Positions 25,048 through 34,651 of a stretch of 64,000 bases of DNA are shown here, one piece after another (the stretch's first letter is position 1; each line of letters begins with the position of its first letter). The notes beneath the pieces are model-generated. The model worked only from the letters and a program-made list of their open reading frames with translations, was not told where the DNA came from and ran no database searches. A program made the translations under genes and the position numbers. The stretch is from positions 1-64,000 of the forward strand of contig CAZXGS010000001.1 of assembly GCA_964640525.1 (NCBI GenBank). Direction: 5' to 3'. Source of the stretch: SZAS-103 sp964640525. Its GTDB lineage: Bacteria; Pseudomonadota; Gammaproteobacteria; Xanthomonadales; Xanthomonadaceae.

Positions 25048-27294
25048 TTACTCCACTCCCAGTCCGTCGATCTTCTGCCATCCGCGCGGCAACAGGCTGC
25101 CGCGGCCTGCGCGGGCGCCTGCCCACGCGTCGAGTTCCTTCCACGACAAGCGCATCGGCGCGCGCTGGCCGCTGTACACCAGCAGGCTGCCACCGTCCGG
25201 GATCGCCGCCACCGCCGCCACGCGCTCGGTACCGATCTTCGCACGCGGGATGTCGATCAGCTTGTTGCCTTTGCCCTTGTCCAGCTCCGGCAGGTCGGCG
25301 ACCGCGAACACCAGCAGGTGACCGGAGCTGGTGATCGCGGCCAGGCGATCGCTGGCCGGGTCGCGCACCAGCGCGGGGGCCAGCACGCGCGCGCCCTCGG
25401 GCAAGGTCAGCATGGCCTTGCCGGCCTTGTTGCGCCCGCACAGGTTCTCGAAACGGGTGACGAAGCCGTAGCCGAAGCTGGAGGCCAGCACCAGCCGGGT
25501 ATCGGCCTCCCCGGCGACCAGGGCCTGGAAGTGCGTGCCCGGTGCGGGGGTGAAGCGTCCGGTCAGGGGTTCGCCGTTGCCGCGCGCCGAGGGCAGGGTG
25601 TGTGCCAGCGCCGAGTAACTGCGCCCGTCCGAATCCAGGAACGCGACCTGCTGGGTGCTGCGCGCGTGCACCGCCTGCAGCAAGCGGTCGCCCTCGCGGT
25701 AACCCAGGTCGGCGGCATTGACCTCGTGGCCCTTGGCCGCGCGCACCCAGCCCTTTTCCGAGAGCACCACGGTGACCGGTTCGCTGGCCACCAGTTCGGT
25801 CTCGGAGATCGCCTGTGCGGCGGCACGGGCGACGATCGGCGATCGCCTGGCGTCGCCGAATTTCTTCGCGTCGGCCAGCAGTTCGTCCTTGATCAGCTTC
25901 TTCAGCCGCGCCTTGCTGCCCAGGGTGTTCTGGATGCCGGTGCGTTCGGTCTTGAGCGCGTCCTGCTCGCCGCGGATCTTCATTTCCTCCAGGCGCGCAA
26001 GTTGCCTGAGCCTGGTTTCGAGAATGTAGTCGGTCTGTTCCTCGTCGAGGTCGAAGCGGCGCATCAGGACCGGCTTGGGCTCGTCCTCGCTGCGGATGAT
26101 GCGGATCACCTCGTCGAGGTTGAGGAAGGCGACCAGCAGGCCTTCCAGCAGGTGCAGGCGCCGCTCGACCTTGGCCAGCCGGTGTTCCAGCCGACGCCGG
26201 ACGGTGGAGGTGCGGAACTCCAGCCATTCGGTCAGCAACCCCTTGAGGTGTTTGACCTGCGGGCGGCCGTCCAGGCCGATCACGTTGAGGTTGACGCGGA
26301 AGCTGCGTTCCAGGTCGGTGGTGGCGAACAAATGGCCCATCAGGCCATCGATGTCCACGCGGTTGGAACGCGGCACCAGCACGATGCGGGTCGGGTTGGC
26401 ATGGTCGGATTCGTCGCGCAGGTCCTCCAGCCACGGCAGCTTCTTGGCGCGCATCTGCTGGGCGATCTGCTCGATCACCTTGCCCGGCGAAACCTGCCAG
26501 GGCAGGGCGGTGACCACGACGTTGGCGTTCTCGCGGGTGAACACCGCGCGGGCGCGCACGCTGCCGTTGCCGGTCTCGTAGATGGCGCGCAACTCGGCGC
26601 GCGGGGTGACGATTTCGGCGTGGGTCGGATAGTCCGGTCCGAGCACGTGCTCGCACAGGTCGCGGACGCTGGCGTCGGGATCGTCGAGCAGGCGCACGCA
26701 GGCGCTGACGATTTCGTTGAGGTTGTGCGGCGGCACGTCGGTGGCCATGCCCACCGCGATCCCGGTGGTGCCGTTGAGCAGCAGGTGCGGCAGCCGTGCC
26801 GGTAGCCAGGTGGGCTCCTGCAGGGTGCCATCGAAGTTCGGCGCCCAGTCCACCGTGCCCTGTTCGAGTTCGCCGAGCAGGACCTCGGCGATCGGGGTCA
26901 GCCTGGCCTCGGTGTAGCGCATCGCCGCGAACGACTTGGGATCGTCGGAGGAGCCGAAATTGCCCTGGCCATCGATCAGCGGGTAGCGGTACGAGAACGG
27001 CTGCGCCATCAGCACCATCGCCTCGTAGCATGCCGAGTCGCCGTGCGGGTGGTACTTGCCGATCACGTCGCCGACCGTGCGCGCGGATTTCTTCGGCTTG
27101 GCGGCGGCGTTCAGGCCCAGCTCGCTCATCGCGTACACGATCCGTCGCTGCACCGGTTTCAGGCCGTCGCCGAGGAAGGGCAAGGCGCGGTCGAGGATCA
27201 CGTACATCGAGTAGTCGAGGTAGGCGCGCTCGGCGTATTCGCGGAGCGGCACCTGCTCGAAACCGTGGAAGCTGGCGCGGGGAGTCGAAGTCAT
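25048..27294 (-). CDS. parC: DNA topoisomerase IV subunit A
   Basis: A 748-residue type IIA topoisomerase A subunit; with ParE it decatenates daughter chromosomes. YLDYSMYVILDRALPFLGDGLKPVQRR starts the breakage-reunion domain, and the active-site tyrosine follows in FAAMRYTEARL. The quinolone-resistance region GKYHPHGDSACYEAM has serine and glutamate at the positions of E. coli S80 and E84, the drug-sensitive state. The C-terminal half is a beta-pinwheel domain with degenerate repeats. ParC rather than GyrA is supported by the length and the absence of a GyrA box. The start at 27294 drops a non-conserved extension. Confidence 0.95.
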   Translation of the reverse strand: MTSTPRASFHGFEQVPLREYAERAYLDYSMYVILDRALPFLGDGLKPVQRRIVYAMSELGLNAAAKPKKSARTVGDVIGKYHPHGDSACYEAMVLMAQPFSYRYPLIDGQGNFGSSDDPKSFAAMRYTEARLTPIAEVLLGELEQGTVDWAPNFDGTLQEPTWLPARLPHLLLNGTTGIAVGMATDVPPHNLNEIVSACVRLLDDPDASVRDLCEHVLGPDYPTHAEIVTPRAELRAIYETGNGSVRARAVFTRENANVVVTALPWQVSPGKVIEQIAQQMRAKKLPWLEDLRDESDHANPTRIVLVPRSNRVDIDGLMGHLFATTDLERSFRVNLNVIGLDGRPQVKHLKGLLTEWLEFRTSTVRRRLEHRLAKVERRLHLLEGLLVAFLNLDEVIRIIRSEDEPKPVLMRRFDLDEEQTDYILETRLRQLARLEEMKIRGEQDALKTERTGIQNTLGSKARLKKLIKDELLADAKKFGDARRSPIVARAAAQAISETELVASEPVTVVLSEKGWVRAAKGHEVNAADLGYREGDRLLQAVHARSTQQVAFLDSDGRSYSALAHTLPSARGNGEPLTGRFTPAPGTHFQALVAGEADTRLVLASSFGYGFVTRFENLCGRNKAGKAMLTLPEGARVLAPALVRDPASDRLAAITSSGHLLVFAVADLPELDKGKGNKLIDIPRAKIGTERVAAVAAIPDGGSLLVYSGQRAPMRLSWKELDAWAGARAGRGSLLPRGWQKIDGLGVE

Positions 27295-27513
27295 CGGGCG
27301 ATGCGGCGGAGGTGAAACGGCGATGATACGGGGGATGGGCGCGCAGGCCGAGCCCTGGCGGTTGCAGCCAAACGCCCCGCACTGCGCCACTGGGCCACGA
27401 TCAGGGGTGTGGCCGGCCGGGGTAGCCCGGATGTGCGCCGCCGACCCATGCGGAGGCCCTCGCGCCCGGTGCCGGCCAAGGGAAAGTCCACGGGCGCCTG
27501 CCTCGACAAGGCA

Positions 27514-28605
27514 TCAGTGCCTCGTGGGCCTGGCCAGTCGGCGCCGTTGTGTCGGTTCGAAGGCGATTGGATGGGGCGCGACGGGCAAGCCTTCCCGCCA
27601 TGTCCGCAGCTTCGCCGCGATCCGTGGGCCGACCCAGATCTGCGGGTCGGAAGGCTGCTCGTGCTCGGCCTTCTCCCACGTCGCGATGCTGCGCCTGGCC
27701 TGGTCGAAGGCGGCGCGGAAGTCGGTGGTGCGGTTGAGGGCCTGCACCAGAAAGGCTTTGCCGAACCAGGTCAGTTGCGCGTCGCTGCCGCAGCCGAACG
27801 AAGGACGGTCGGCGCGCGCGGCGGTGATGACCAGGGTGTGCGGTTCGCGCAGTGCAGGAATGAATCCACCCGAGTAGCAGGCCGAGATCACCACGACCCG
27901 CCAGGTGATGCCGGAGCGATCCAGTGCGCGCCGGATATCCTGCGGCGAGGGCTGGTCGAGCGGCAGCGAGCCCATCTCGACATACAAGTGATGATCGTGG
28001 CTGCCGTGGCTGGTCAGGAACAGCAGCAGGATGTCGTTGGCCTTGTCCATGCGCCCGCCGATCCCGGCCAGGGCGCGGTCGAGGTTGCTGCGCGTGGCCA
28101 GTGGCAGGGTGTCGAAGGTGTAGGGTGAGTTGACCAGTTGCAGGGTGCGCCCGGCGGCGTCGAAGTGAGCGGCAAGCAGCTTGGGCAGGAAGGCCACTTC
28201 GTTGCGAAACACGTTTTCTTCGGCATCGCCGGCAAAGCCGACCGCGAACAGCCCGGGCTTGCCCGGCGTGCTGGCGCGGATCGCGGCGACCGCGGCATCC
28301 ACCCGCGCCGGCTGGGCGTAGATCAGGTCCTCGTAACTGTCGATCGCGGCGATGTCGGGCAGGGTGTCCTCGTCCTCGCGCGCAGAACCTGCGGACGCGG
28401 GCGCGGGCGCGGGCGAATTGAAACCCAACAGCGCCAGCCAGCCGCGGGGCTGGGCCAGCTGCGGGTCGGGCGCGGCCGCCACGGCTGGTTTGGCTGGCGC
28501 CGCTGCGAGGGCGGTCCCGCGCGCAGCGGTCACCTGCCCGAATTCGAATGCGCCCAGCGCGATGACGCCGAGCAGCAGCGCGCAAAGTGCTGCGCGCAGG
28601 TTCAT
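27514..28605 (-). CDS. Exported peptidase C13 (legumain-like) family protein
   Basis: A 363-residue protein with an N-terminal hydrophobic signal/anchor (1-28) and a caspase-like fold. The catalytic pair is visible: LLLFLTSHGSHD (histidine after four hydrophobic residues, then HG) and VVVISACYSGGF (cysteine in SAC). This is the clan CD arrangement of legumain, GPI transamidase and bacterial C13 enzymes. An Ala/Pro-rich linker (about 30-75) precedes the domain. It should act outside the cytoplasm; substrate and partner are unknown. Confidence 0.88.
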   Translation of the reverse strand: MNLRAALCALLLGVIALGAFEFGQVTAARGTALAAAPAKPAVAAAPDPQLAQPRGWLALLGFNSPAPAPASAGSAREDEDTLPDIAAIDSYEDLIYAQPARVDAAVAAIRASTPGKPGLFAVGFAGDAEENVFRNEVAFLPKLLAAHFDAAGRTLQLVNSPYTFDTLPLATRSNLDRALAGIGGRMDKANDILLLFLTSHGSHDHHLYVEMGSLPLDQPSPQDIRRALDRSGITWRVVVISACYSGGFIPALREPHTLVITAARADRPSFGCGSDAQLTWFGKAFLVQALNRTTDFRAAFDQARRSIATWEKAEHEQPSDPQIWVGPRIAAKLRTWREGLPVAPHPIAFEPTQRRRLARPTRH

Positions 28606-28648
28606 GGCGCCGTTCGTCCGGAGCGGGGTTGCCGGGCGCGCACTGCGC

Positions 28649-29344
28649 TCATGTCGGTTCGATCTGCGCGAAAGAGGTCACCCGGACATGGCCGTTGGCG
28701 GCATCGCCGATGCGCGGCGTCGGGTAATCCTGCGCGCGGTCGAGCAGGACCGTGCGCAAACCGGCCTGCCGCGCCGCATCCAGTTCGGCAACCACGTCGG
28801 ACAGGAACAGGATCTCGTCCGCGGGCAAGCCGAGCTGCTGCGTGATGATGCGGTAACTGGCGGCTTCGCGCTTGCCGCCCACGCCGGTGTCGAAATACGC
28901 GCAGAACAGCGGCGTCAGGTCGCCCGCAAGGCTGTGGCCGAACAGCAGCTTCTGCGCATCGACCGAACCGGAGGAATACACGCCGAGGCGGATGCCGCGC
29001 GCGTGCCAGTCACGCAATGCCTGCACTGCGTCGGCATACACATGGCCCTTGAAGTCGCCGCGCATGTAGCCGTCCTTCCACAGCATGCCCTGCAGCGCCT
29101 TCAGCGCCGGATGCTTGCGATCGGCGCGGATCCATCCCTGCAGGATCTCCACGATGCACTCGTCGGCCACGACGCCGCCGATGTCCAGCGCCGCCGCGTC
29201 CAGGCAGCGTCTTACGCCTGGATCGTCGGCATGCGCGCGAACGAAGCCGTCGATCTCGCGCAGTGCGTAGGGAAACAGGACGTCGTGGACGAAGGCGATG
29301 GAACTGGTGGTGCCTTCGATGTCGGTGAGGATGGCCTGGGTCAT
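28649..29344 (-). CDS. mtnC: Acireductone synthase (enolase-phosphatase)
   Basis: A 231-residue HAD-superfamily enzyme of the methionine salvage pathway, converting 2,3-diketomethylthiopentyl-1-phosphate to acireductone by enolisation and dephosphorylation. The nucleophile loop reads ILTDIEGTTSSIAFV, diagnostic of MtnC; motif II is VYSSGSVDAQKLLF and the acidic motif FLSDVVAELDAA. It is downstream of mtnB-mtnD on the same strand, separated by a 151-base spacer filled by a repeat element that may uncouple expression. Confidence 0.95.
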   Translation of the reverse strand: MTQAILTDIEGTTSSIAFVHDVLFPYALREIDGFVRAHADDPGVRRCLDAAALDIGGVVADECIVEILQGWIRADRKHPALKALQGMLWKDGYMRGDFKGHVYADAVQALRDWHARGIRLGVYSSGSVDAQKLLFGHSLAGDLTPLFCAYFDTGVGGKREAASYRIITQQLGLPADEILFLSDVVAELDAARQAGLRTVLLDRAQDYPTPRIGDAANGHVRVTSFAQIEPT

Positions 29345-29393
29345 GGCGTGGGACGTGGCGTCAAGGTTTCATCTTGCGTGCGTGTCGTGGCTT

Positions 29394-29527
29394 TCCTTCG
29401 CCCTCCGCAAAAAGGGTGCCCCGCAGGGGCGGACGAGGGAGGATTTTTCATTTCCGAGCACCAGCTTGCCCTGACGGCTTCGCACCGATCCGCCCTCACG
29501 CCAATCCCGCTCCGGATGGGAGAGGGG
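29394..29527 (-). repeat. Composite palindromic repeat (BIME-like), copy B
   Basis: On the minus strand the element starts CCCCTCTCCCATCCGGAG, continues GTGAGGG, has a middle with GCGAAGCCGTCAGGG, and ends TCCCTCGTCCGCCCCTGCGG...GGAGGGCGAAGG. The same order of blocks appears at 51916-52054. It occupies the mtnD-mtnC spacer and extends into mtnD: the mtnD stop codon (TGA of GTGAGGG) and its last ten or so codons are repeat sequence. Confidence 0.8.
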
Positions 29528-30080
29528 CCGCCTGGTTCGGCTCATAGCGCGGAAACCGCTGCGCGATGTCGGTGCCGGTGAAGTGACCAACCCAGCCGTC
29601 GGGCTCGGTGAAGAAGCGGATGGCCACGAAATACGGCGTCGGCCCCATGTCGAACCAATGCGTCATGCGGTCGGGCACCGACACCAGGTCGCCCTGCGTG
29701 CACAGCAGCTCGTACACCACATCATGCACGTGCAGGGTGAACTGCCCCGCGCCGGCGACGAAGAAGCGCACCTCGTCTTCCTTGTGGAAATGCTCGTCGA
29801 GGAACTTTGCACGCATGGCGGCGCGGTCGGGATGATCCGGCGCGATGCTGACCACGTCGACGGTGCGAAACCCGTTCTCCGCGACCAAGCGGTCGATATC
29901 CGCACGGTAGGCCGCCATCACCTCCGCCGAGGATGCGCCAGGCGCGACCGGCTGCGAGGCTTCCCAGCGTTCGAAGCGCACGCCGGCGACCTTCAGTTCG
30001 GCGGCGATGGCGGCGTGCTGGTGCAACACCTTGCGCGGGACGCTCGGATCGGAGTCGGTGAAGATGCGCAGGCGGCTCAT
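29496..30080 (-). CDS. mtnD: Acireductone dioxygenase
   Basis: A 194-residue cupin that oxidises acireductone to the methionine precursor 2-keto-4-methylthiobutyrate and formate (Fe form). The metal ligands are H97, H99 and E103 in EHFHKEDEVRFF, and H141 in MTHWFD. The tail after RFPRYEP (NQAAPLPSGAGLA) is encoded by a repeat element and is not conserved, so the natural stop was probably replaced. The start overlaps the mtnB stop by four bases (ATGA). Confidence 0.95.
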   Translation of the reverse strand: MSRLRIFTDSDPSVPRKVLHQHAAIAAELKVAGVRFERWEASQPVAPGASSAEVMAAYRADIDRLVAENGFRTVDVVSIAPDHPDRAAMRAKFLDEHFHKEDEVRFFVAGAGQFTLHVHDVVYELLCTQGDLVSVPDRMTHWFDMGPTPYFVAIRFFTEPDGWVGHFTGTDIAQRFPRYEPNQAAPLPSGAGLA

Positions 30081-30712
30081 CGATGCAGTTTCCTCATTTC
30101 CAACTCGCAGGCGATCAGGAACTCGAAGGCTTCCAGGTGCCGCCGCGCCTCGTCCAGGTCGGCGCCCCAGGCGTACAGGCCGTGGCCCTCGATCAGGTAG
30201 CCCCACAGCGGGCCGGCATCCAGCAGCACGTCCACTTGCGCGGCCAGGGTCGGCATGTGCTGGTTGTTGGGCAGCACCGGCACGTCCATGCCGGTGGCGT
30301 GGGTCTTCTGGCCCTGGAAGGCCTTGATGAGCTCGTAGTCCTGGAAACGGACGTGGCCGGCGCCGGCGTACAGGCGCGAGGCCAGGGTCTGGTTCAGTGA
30401 GTGGGTGTGCAGGACGCAGCCGATGTCGGGGCAACGCCGGTAGAGCTGGGTGTGCAACAGGGTCTCGGCGGACGGCGTGTGCTCGGATCCGACCGCGCGG
30501 CCGTCGAAATCCACCACCATGATGTCGTCCTCGCGCAGCCGGCCCTTGTCGCGACCGGAGACGGTGATCGCGGCGTGGGATTCGCCCAGCCGCAGCGAGA
30601 AATTGCTGCTGGTCGCCGGGGTCCAGCCGCGCGCGGCCAACTCGCGGGTGGCGGCGACGAGCGCGGTCGCGCAGGCCTTGAACGCAGTCGGGTCGAAGGG
30701 TGGGAACGTCAT
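30077..30712 (-). CDS. mtnB: Methylthioribulose-1-phosphate dehydratase
   Basis: A 211-residue zinc enzyme of the class II aldolase/AraD fold, the step before MtnC in methionine salvage. Visible motifs: GWTPATSSNFSLRL near the N-terminus, ETLLHTQLYRR, the zinc pair in CVLHTHSLNQT, and a late LIEGHGLYAWG with the third histidine. It is the first gene of an mtnB-mtnD(-mtnC) operon. mtnA and the MTA phosphorylase are not in the window. Confidence 0.95.
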   Translation of the reverse strand: MTFPPFDPTAFKACATALVAATRELAARGWTPATSSNFSLRLGESHAAITVSGRDKGRLREDDIMVVDFDGRAVGSEHTPSAETLLHTQLYRRCPDIGCVLHTHSLNQTLASRLYAGAGHVRFQDYELIKAFQGQKTHATGMDVPVLPNNQHMPTLAAQVDVLLDAGPLWGYLIEGHGLYAWGADLDEARRHLEAFEFLIACELEMRKLHR

Positions 30713-30825
30713 CGTGACAGTGTAGCGGATGGTCGCCTCCGCCAGCCCGCACGCGGCTGTCTCACGCCCTGCGACAGGCTGCCTTTACCATGCCGGCTTC
30801 GGGACGACGACGAGCCGGGGTGGTC

Positions 30826-32217
30826 ATGGAGCTGATGCTGGGCGTATTGGCGCTGGCGGTGCTAGTGGCGGCCGTGTTTGCCTTCCTCGGTTGGCGGCGC
30901 GATCCGGCGGCGGCGCTGACGGCGGCGCTGGACACGCGCCTGGGCGCGCTGCGCCAGGACATCGAGCGGGTCGAGCGCGGCCTGCGCGAGGAACTGCGCG
31001 GCGCCCGCGGCGAGACCCAGGCGGCGCTGGCGGCGTTCGAGGCGCGGCTGGGCCAGTTCACCGAACGCACCGACGCGGGCTTGGGCGCGCTGCGGCAGAA
31101 CCTGGGCAACGATGCGCGCGAGGCGCGGCAGGAAATGACCGCGATCGTCCAGCGCCTGGACGCCGGCCTGCAGGCACGATTGGAAAAGCTCAACGAGACC
31201 ACCGAGCGCCGCCTCGGCGAGGTTCGCGCCACGCTCGACGACCGCCTCAAGCAAATCCAGCAGGACAACGCCGGCAAGCTGGAGCAGATGCGCGCCACCG
31301 TGGACGAGAAGCTGCAGGCGACGCTGGAGACGCGGCTGGGCGAGTCGTTCCGGCTGGTCAGCGAGCGGCTCGAACAGGTCCAACGCGGGCTGGGCGAGAT
31401 GCAGACGCTGGCCACCGGGGTGGGCGATCTCAAGCGTGTGCTTGGCAACGTCAAGACCCGCGGCATCTTCGGCGAGGTGCAACTGGCCGGCATCCTCGAA
31501 CAGGTGTTCACCCCCGACCAGTACGCGGCCAACGTCGCGGTGCGGCCCGGCGCCAGCGAGCGGGTGGAGTTCGCGGTGCGCCTGCCGGGTGCGGGCGGGC
31601 AGGGCGACGGGCCGGTGTGGCTGCCGATCGACGCCAAGTTCCCGCGCGAGGACTACGAGCGCCTGCTCGACGCGCAGGACAAGGCCGACGCCGACAAGGC
31701 CGCCGAAGCCGGCGCCGCGCTGGAACGGCGCCTGCGCGAGGAGGCCCGGACGATCACGCAGAAATACGTCGCCCCGCCACACACCACCGATTTCGCGATC
31801 CTGTTCCTGCCCACCGAGGGCCTGTACGCCGAAGCCCTGCGCCGTCCGGGCCTGGTCGAGGGCCTGTACCGCGAGCAGCGGGTCGTCGTCGCTGGCCCGA
31901 CCACGCTGGCGGCCACCCTCAACTCGCTGCGGATGGGCTTTCGCACGCTGGCGATCGAGCAACGCTCCAGCGAGGTCTGGCAGGTGCTGGGCGCGGTCAA
32001 GACCGAGTTCGGTACCTTTGGCGAACTGCTGGCGCGAACCAAGAAGCAGCTCGACACGGTCAGCACGAGCATCGAGAAGGGTTTCGTGCGGACGCGGGCG
32101 ATCGAACGCAAGCTGCGCGAGGTGGAGTCGGCGACGCCGGAGGATGCGCGGCGACTGTTGGGCGCGGCGACGAACGAAGCGGATGCGGAGACCGGAAACG
32201 ACGACGGCGCGGGGTGA
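30826..32217 (+). CDS. rmuC: DNA recombination protein RmuC
   Basis: About 463 residues. An N-terminal membrane helix (1-20) is followed by a long coiled coil (about 40-200) and the RmuC nuclease-like domain: GNVKTRGIFGEVQLAGILEQ, then LPIDAKFPREDYERL (PIDxKFP signature), and FLPTEGLYAEAL. The protein is thought to limit DNA rearrangements at inverted repeats. The start at 30826 is chosen because the hydrophobic segment begins there; an ATG 12 codons upstream is possible. It is divergent from mtnB. Confidence 0.93.
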   Translation: MELMLGVLALAVLVAAVFAFLGWRRDPAAALTAALDTRLGALRQDIERVERGLREELRGARGETQAALAAFEARLGQFTERTDAGLGALRQNLGNDAREARQEMTAIVQRLDAGLQARLEKLNETTERRLGEVRATLDDRLKQIQQDNAGKLEQMRATVDEKLQATLETRLGESFRLVSERLEQVQRGLGEMQTLATGVGDLKRVLGNVKTRGIFGEVQLAGILEQVFTPDQYAANVAVRPGASERVEFAVRLPGAGGQGDGPVWLPIDAKFPREDYERLLDAQDKADADKAAEAGAALERRLREEARTITQKYVAPPHTTDFAILFLPTEGLYAEALRRPGLVEGLYREQRVVVAGPTTLAATLNSLRMGFRTLAIEQRSSEVWQVLGAVKTEFGTFGELLARTKKQLDTVSTSIEKGFVRTRAIERKLREVESATPEDARRLLGAATNEADAETGNDDGAG

Positions 32218-32253
32218 GCGCGCCGTCGGGTGGTCGGTCGATGATGCGAGCCG

Positions 32254-33789
32254 TTACGGGCCGGGTTCCGGACCTTCGTGGATCACCGGCGTGGATTCCA
32301 GAGTCTCGGCTTCGATCTCGTGGTTGCCCGGTGCCAGCGCGCTGCTGCGGCGGCTGAACAGGAAATACACGATCAGCCCGACCACCGCCCAGAAGCAGAA
32401 GAACTTGATCGTCGGGTTCCAGCCCAGGCTGAAGAACAGCAGCACGCAACCGGCCATCGCCAGCGGCGCGACCACCCACACGAACGGGGTGCGGAACGGA
32501 CGCTTGCGCTCGGGCGCCTTGATCCGCAACACCATCACGCCCAGCGCCACCGCGAAGAAGGCGAACAGGGTGCCGGCGTTGGAGATGTCGGCGAGGATGT
32601 CCACAGGAAACAGCGCGGCGAAGAAGGCGACGAAGATGCCGGTGATCCAGGTCACCACATGCGGGGTATGGAACTTCGGATGAACCTTGGCCAGCGCCTT
32701 GGGCATCAGGCCATCGCGTGCCATGGTGAACAGGATGCGGGTCTGGCCGAAGATCATCATCAGCACCACCGAGGGCAGGGCGACCATCGCCGCCATCGCC
32801 ACCGCGTTGCCGGTCTTGACCCAGCCGATCTCGCGCAACACGAAGGCCAGCGGATCCTTGGCCTGCGACAGCGGGCCGCCCGGCTGCGCGCCCATCGCGC
32901 CGACCGCGGTGTAGGACACCAGCAGGTAGAACACGGTGCAGATTGCCAGCGAGCCGATCAAGCCGATCGGGATGTTGCGATTTGGATTTTTGGTTTCTTC
33001 CGATGCGGTGGAAACCGCGTCGAATCCGACATAGGCGAAGAAGATCGAAGCCGCCGCGCCGAGCACGCCGGTTCCGGACAGCGGCGTGCCCCAGCCGTTG
33101 GGCAGGAACGGGCTGAAGTTGGCCTGCTTGACGACCGGAAAGGCCAGCGCGATGAACGCGGTGAGCGCCGCGATCTTGACCAGCACCAGGGCGGCGGTGA
33201 ACTTGGCCGACTTCGAGGTGCCCAGCACCAGCAGCACGGTGACTGCCAGCGCCAGCACGAAGGCGATCAAGTTGAAGCCGCCGAAGTGGGTCACGCCATC
33301 GACCATGTGCACGACCTGGGTCTTGTCGGCCAGGGTTTCGGTATAGAACGGGCCGCTGCTGAGGAATCCGGGCAGGGCCAAGCCATGGCTGGCGAGGAAG
33401 CCGTTGGTGTAGTTGGACCACCCGACCGCCACCGCACCGCCGGCGACCGCGTATTCCAGGATCAAGGCCCAGCCGACCATCCACGCGATCAGTTCGCCGA
33501 GCACCGCGTAGGAGTAGGTGTAGGCCGAGCCGGAGACCGGCACCATCGCCGCGATTTCCGCATACACCAAGGCGGTCAGGGCGCACACCGCGCCGGCGAT
33601 GATGAAGCTGTACATCATCCCCGGGCCGGCCTTTTCGGCCGCCACCGAGGTGAGCACGAAGATGCCGGTACCGATGACGGCACCGATGCCGAGCATGGTA
33701 AGCGAGAACCAGCCGAGCTGGCGCTTGAGGCTGCGCTTTTCGGCCGTAGCCAGGATCACGTCGAGCGGTTTGACGCGGAATAACGACAT
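32254..33789 (-). CDS. Amino acid permease, APC family (CAT-like)
   Basis: A 511-residue membrane protein with about 12-14 helices. The family opening LGWFSLTMLGIGAVIGTGIFVLTS carries the G-[A/S]-[V/I]-IGTGIF substrate-binding stretch, and YVGFDAVSTASEETKNPNRNIPIGL is the conserved EExxNPxR(x)IP motif. The long cytoplasmic N-terminus and the extra helices resemble cationic amino acid transporters (YfnA/CAT). AGGGGA precedes the ATG at 33789. It is divergent from the Nudix gene, sharing a 202-base promoter spacer. Confidence 0.9.
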   Translation of the reverse strand: MSLFRVKPLDVILATAEKRSLKRQLGWFSLTMLGIGAVIGTGIFVLTSVAAEKAGPGMMYSFIIAGAVCALTALVYAEIAAMVPVSGSAYTYSYAVLGELIAWMVGWALILEYAVAGGAVAVGWSNYTNGFLASHGLALPGFLSSGPFYTETLADKTQVVHMVDGVTHFGGFNLIAFVLALAVTVLLVLGTSKSAKFTAALVLVKIAALTAFIALAFPVVKQANFSPFLPNGWGTPLSGTGVLGAAASIFFAYVGFDAVSTASEETKNPNRNIPIGLIGSLAICTVFYLLVSYTAVGAMGAQPGGPLSQAKDPLAFVLREIGWVKTGNAVAMAAMVALPSVVLMMIFGQTRILFTMARDGLMPKALAKVHPKFHTPHVVTWITGIFVAFFAALFPVDILADISNAGTLFAFFAVALGVMVLRIKAPERKRPFRTPFVWVVAPLAMAGCVLLFFSLGWNPTIKFFCFWAVVGLIVYFLFSRRSSALAPGNHEIEAETLESTPVIHEGPEPGP

Positions 33790-33991
33790 ACATTCCCCTG
33801 AGTCGTCGATCGATGGTTGCTCGACGGTGCCGTGGCGTGGCCACCCCACGCCGCCCGTCCGCCCCGGCGGACTGCGCGCTACCTTAGCCTGCGCCGGTTG
33901 GCCCCACAAGCGAAAAATGGGGCCGGCGCGTATCCTGACGCGCCGCCGTGGTCGGCTGCACCCTCCTTCCAGCAGATCCGCGCCTGCGCCG

Positions 33992-34540
33992 ATGATCGAT
34001 GACCGCGCAATTCTCGATGCCGCGTTTGCCGGCTACCAGGTCCGCTGGCCGGATGAAACAGCAGTGCGCGGGTTTCGAGATTTCCTGGCCGGGCATCCCG
34101 ATGCCTTCGAGCGGACCCTCGCGGTCGGCCATTTCACCGGCTCGGCGTGGCTGGTCAGCAGCGACGGGCGGCGGGCGCTGCTCACCCACCACCGCAAGCT
34201 CGATCGCTGGCTGCAGCCGGGAGGGCACGCGGACGGCGACACCGATCTTAGGCGCGTGGCCCTGCGCGAGGCGCAGGAAGAGTCCGGGCTTTCCGGCCTG
34301 GCCGTCGAAGGCGAAATTTTCGACCTCGACCGTCACCGCATCCCGGCGCGCGGTGCCGAGCCGGAGCACTGGCACTACGATGTCCGCTACGTGGTATGTG
34401 CCGGCGCCGACGAGACTTTCCTCGTCAGCGCCGAGTCCCATGCGCTGGCGTGGCGGGAGATGGCCGTCGTCGCGTCAGACCCGACGGCAGACGCCTCGGT
34501 GCGGCGGATGGCGGCAAAATTCCTCGCCCGCGCCGGGTGA
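33992..34540 (+). CDS. Nudix hydrolase
   Basis: A 182-residue single Nudix domain. The box reads GHADGDTDLRRVALREAQEESGL: R-E-x-x-E-E-x-G-L is intact for metal binding, while the first glutamate of the canonical GX5E is replaced (T), a change shared by the PGGHxDGD subgroup. LLTHHRKLDRWLQPGGH precedes it. The substrate (a nucleoside diphosphate linked to X) cannot be assigned. The frame extends upstream over the permease gene, but ATG 33992 marks the start of homology. Confidence 0.85.
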   Translation: MIDDRAILDAAFAGYQVRWPDETAVRGFRDFLAGHPDAFERTLAVGHFTGSAWLVSSDGRRALLTHHRKLDRWLQPGGHADGDTDLRRVALREAQEESGLSGLAVEGEIFDLDRHRIPARGAEPEHWHYDVRYVVCAGADETFLVSAESHALAWREMAVVASDPTADASVRRMAAKFLARAG

Positions 34541-34651
34541 CGCCGCACCGCAAGGGTGGCTGCACGCCTGCGCCGTCCTTGGCCGCGATCGGGCAGGCGC
34601 AGGCGGCGAACACCGGTAAAATTCCCGGTCTGTCTTGCTGCGGGCTTGTGC

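Noticed and set aside
24703..26805. Long plus-strand frame opposite parC
   Set aside because: Shadow of parC; the minus-strand product contains the full topoisomerase motifs, while the plus-strand product matches nothing.
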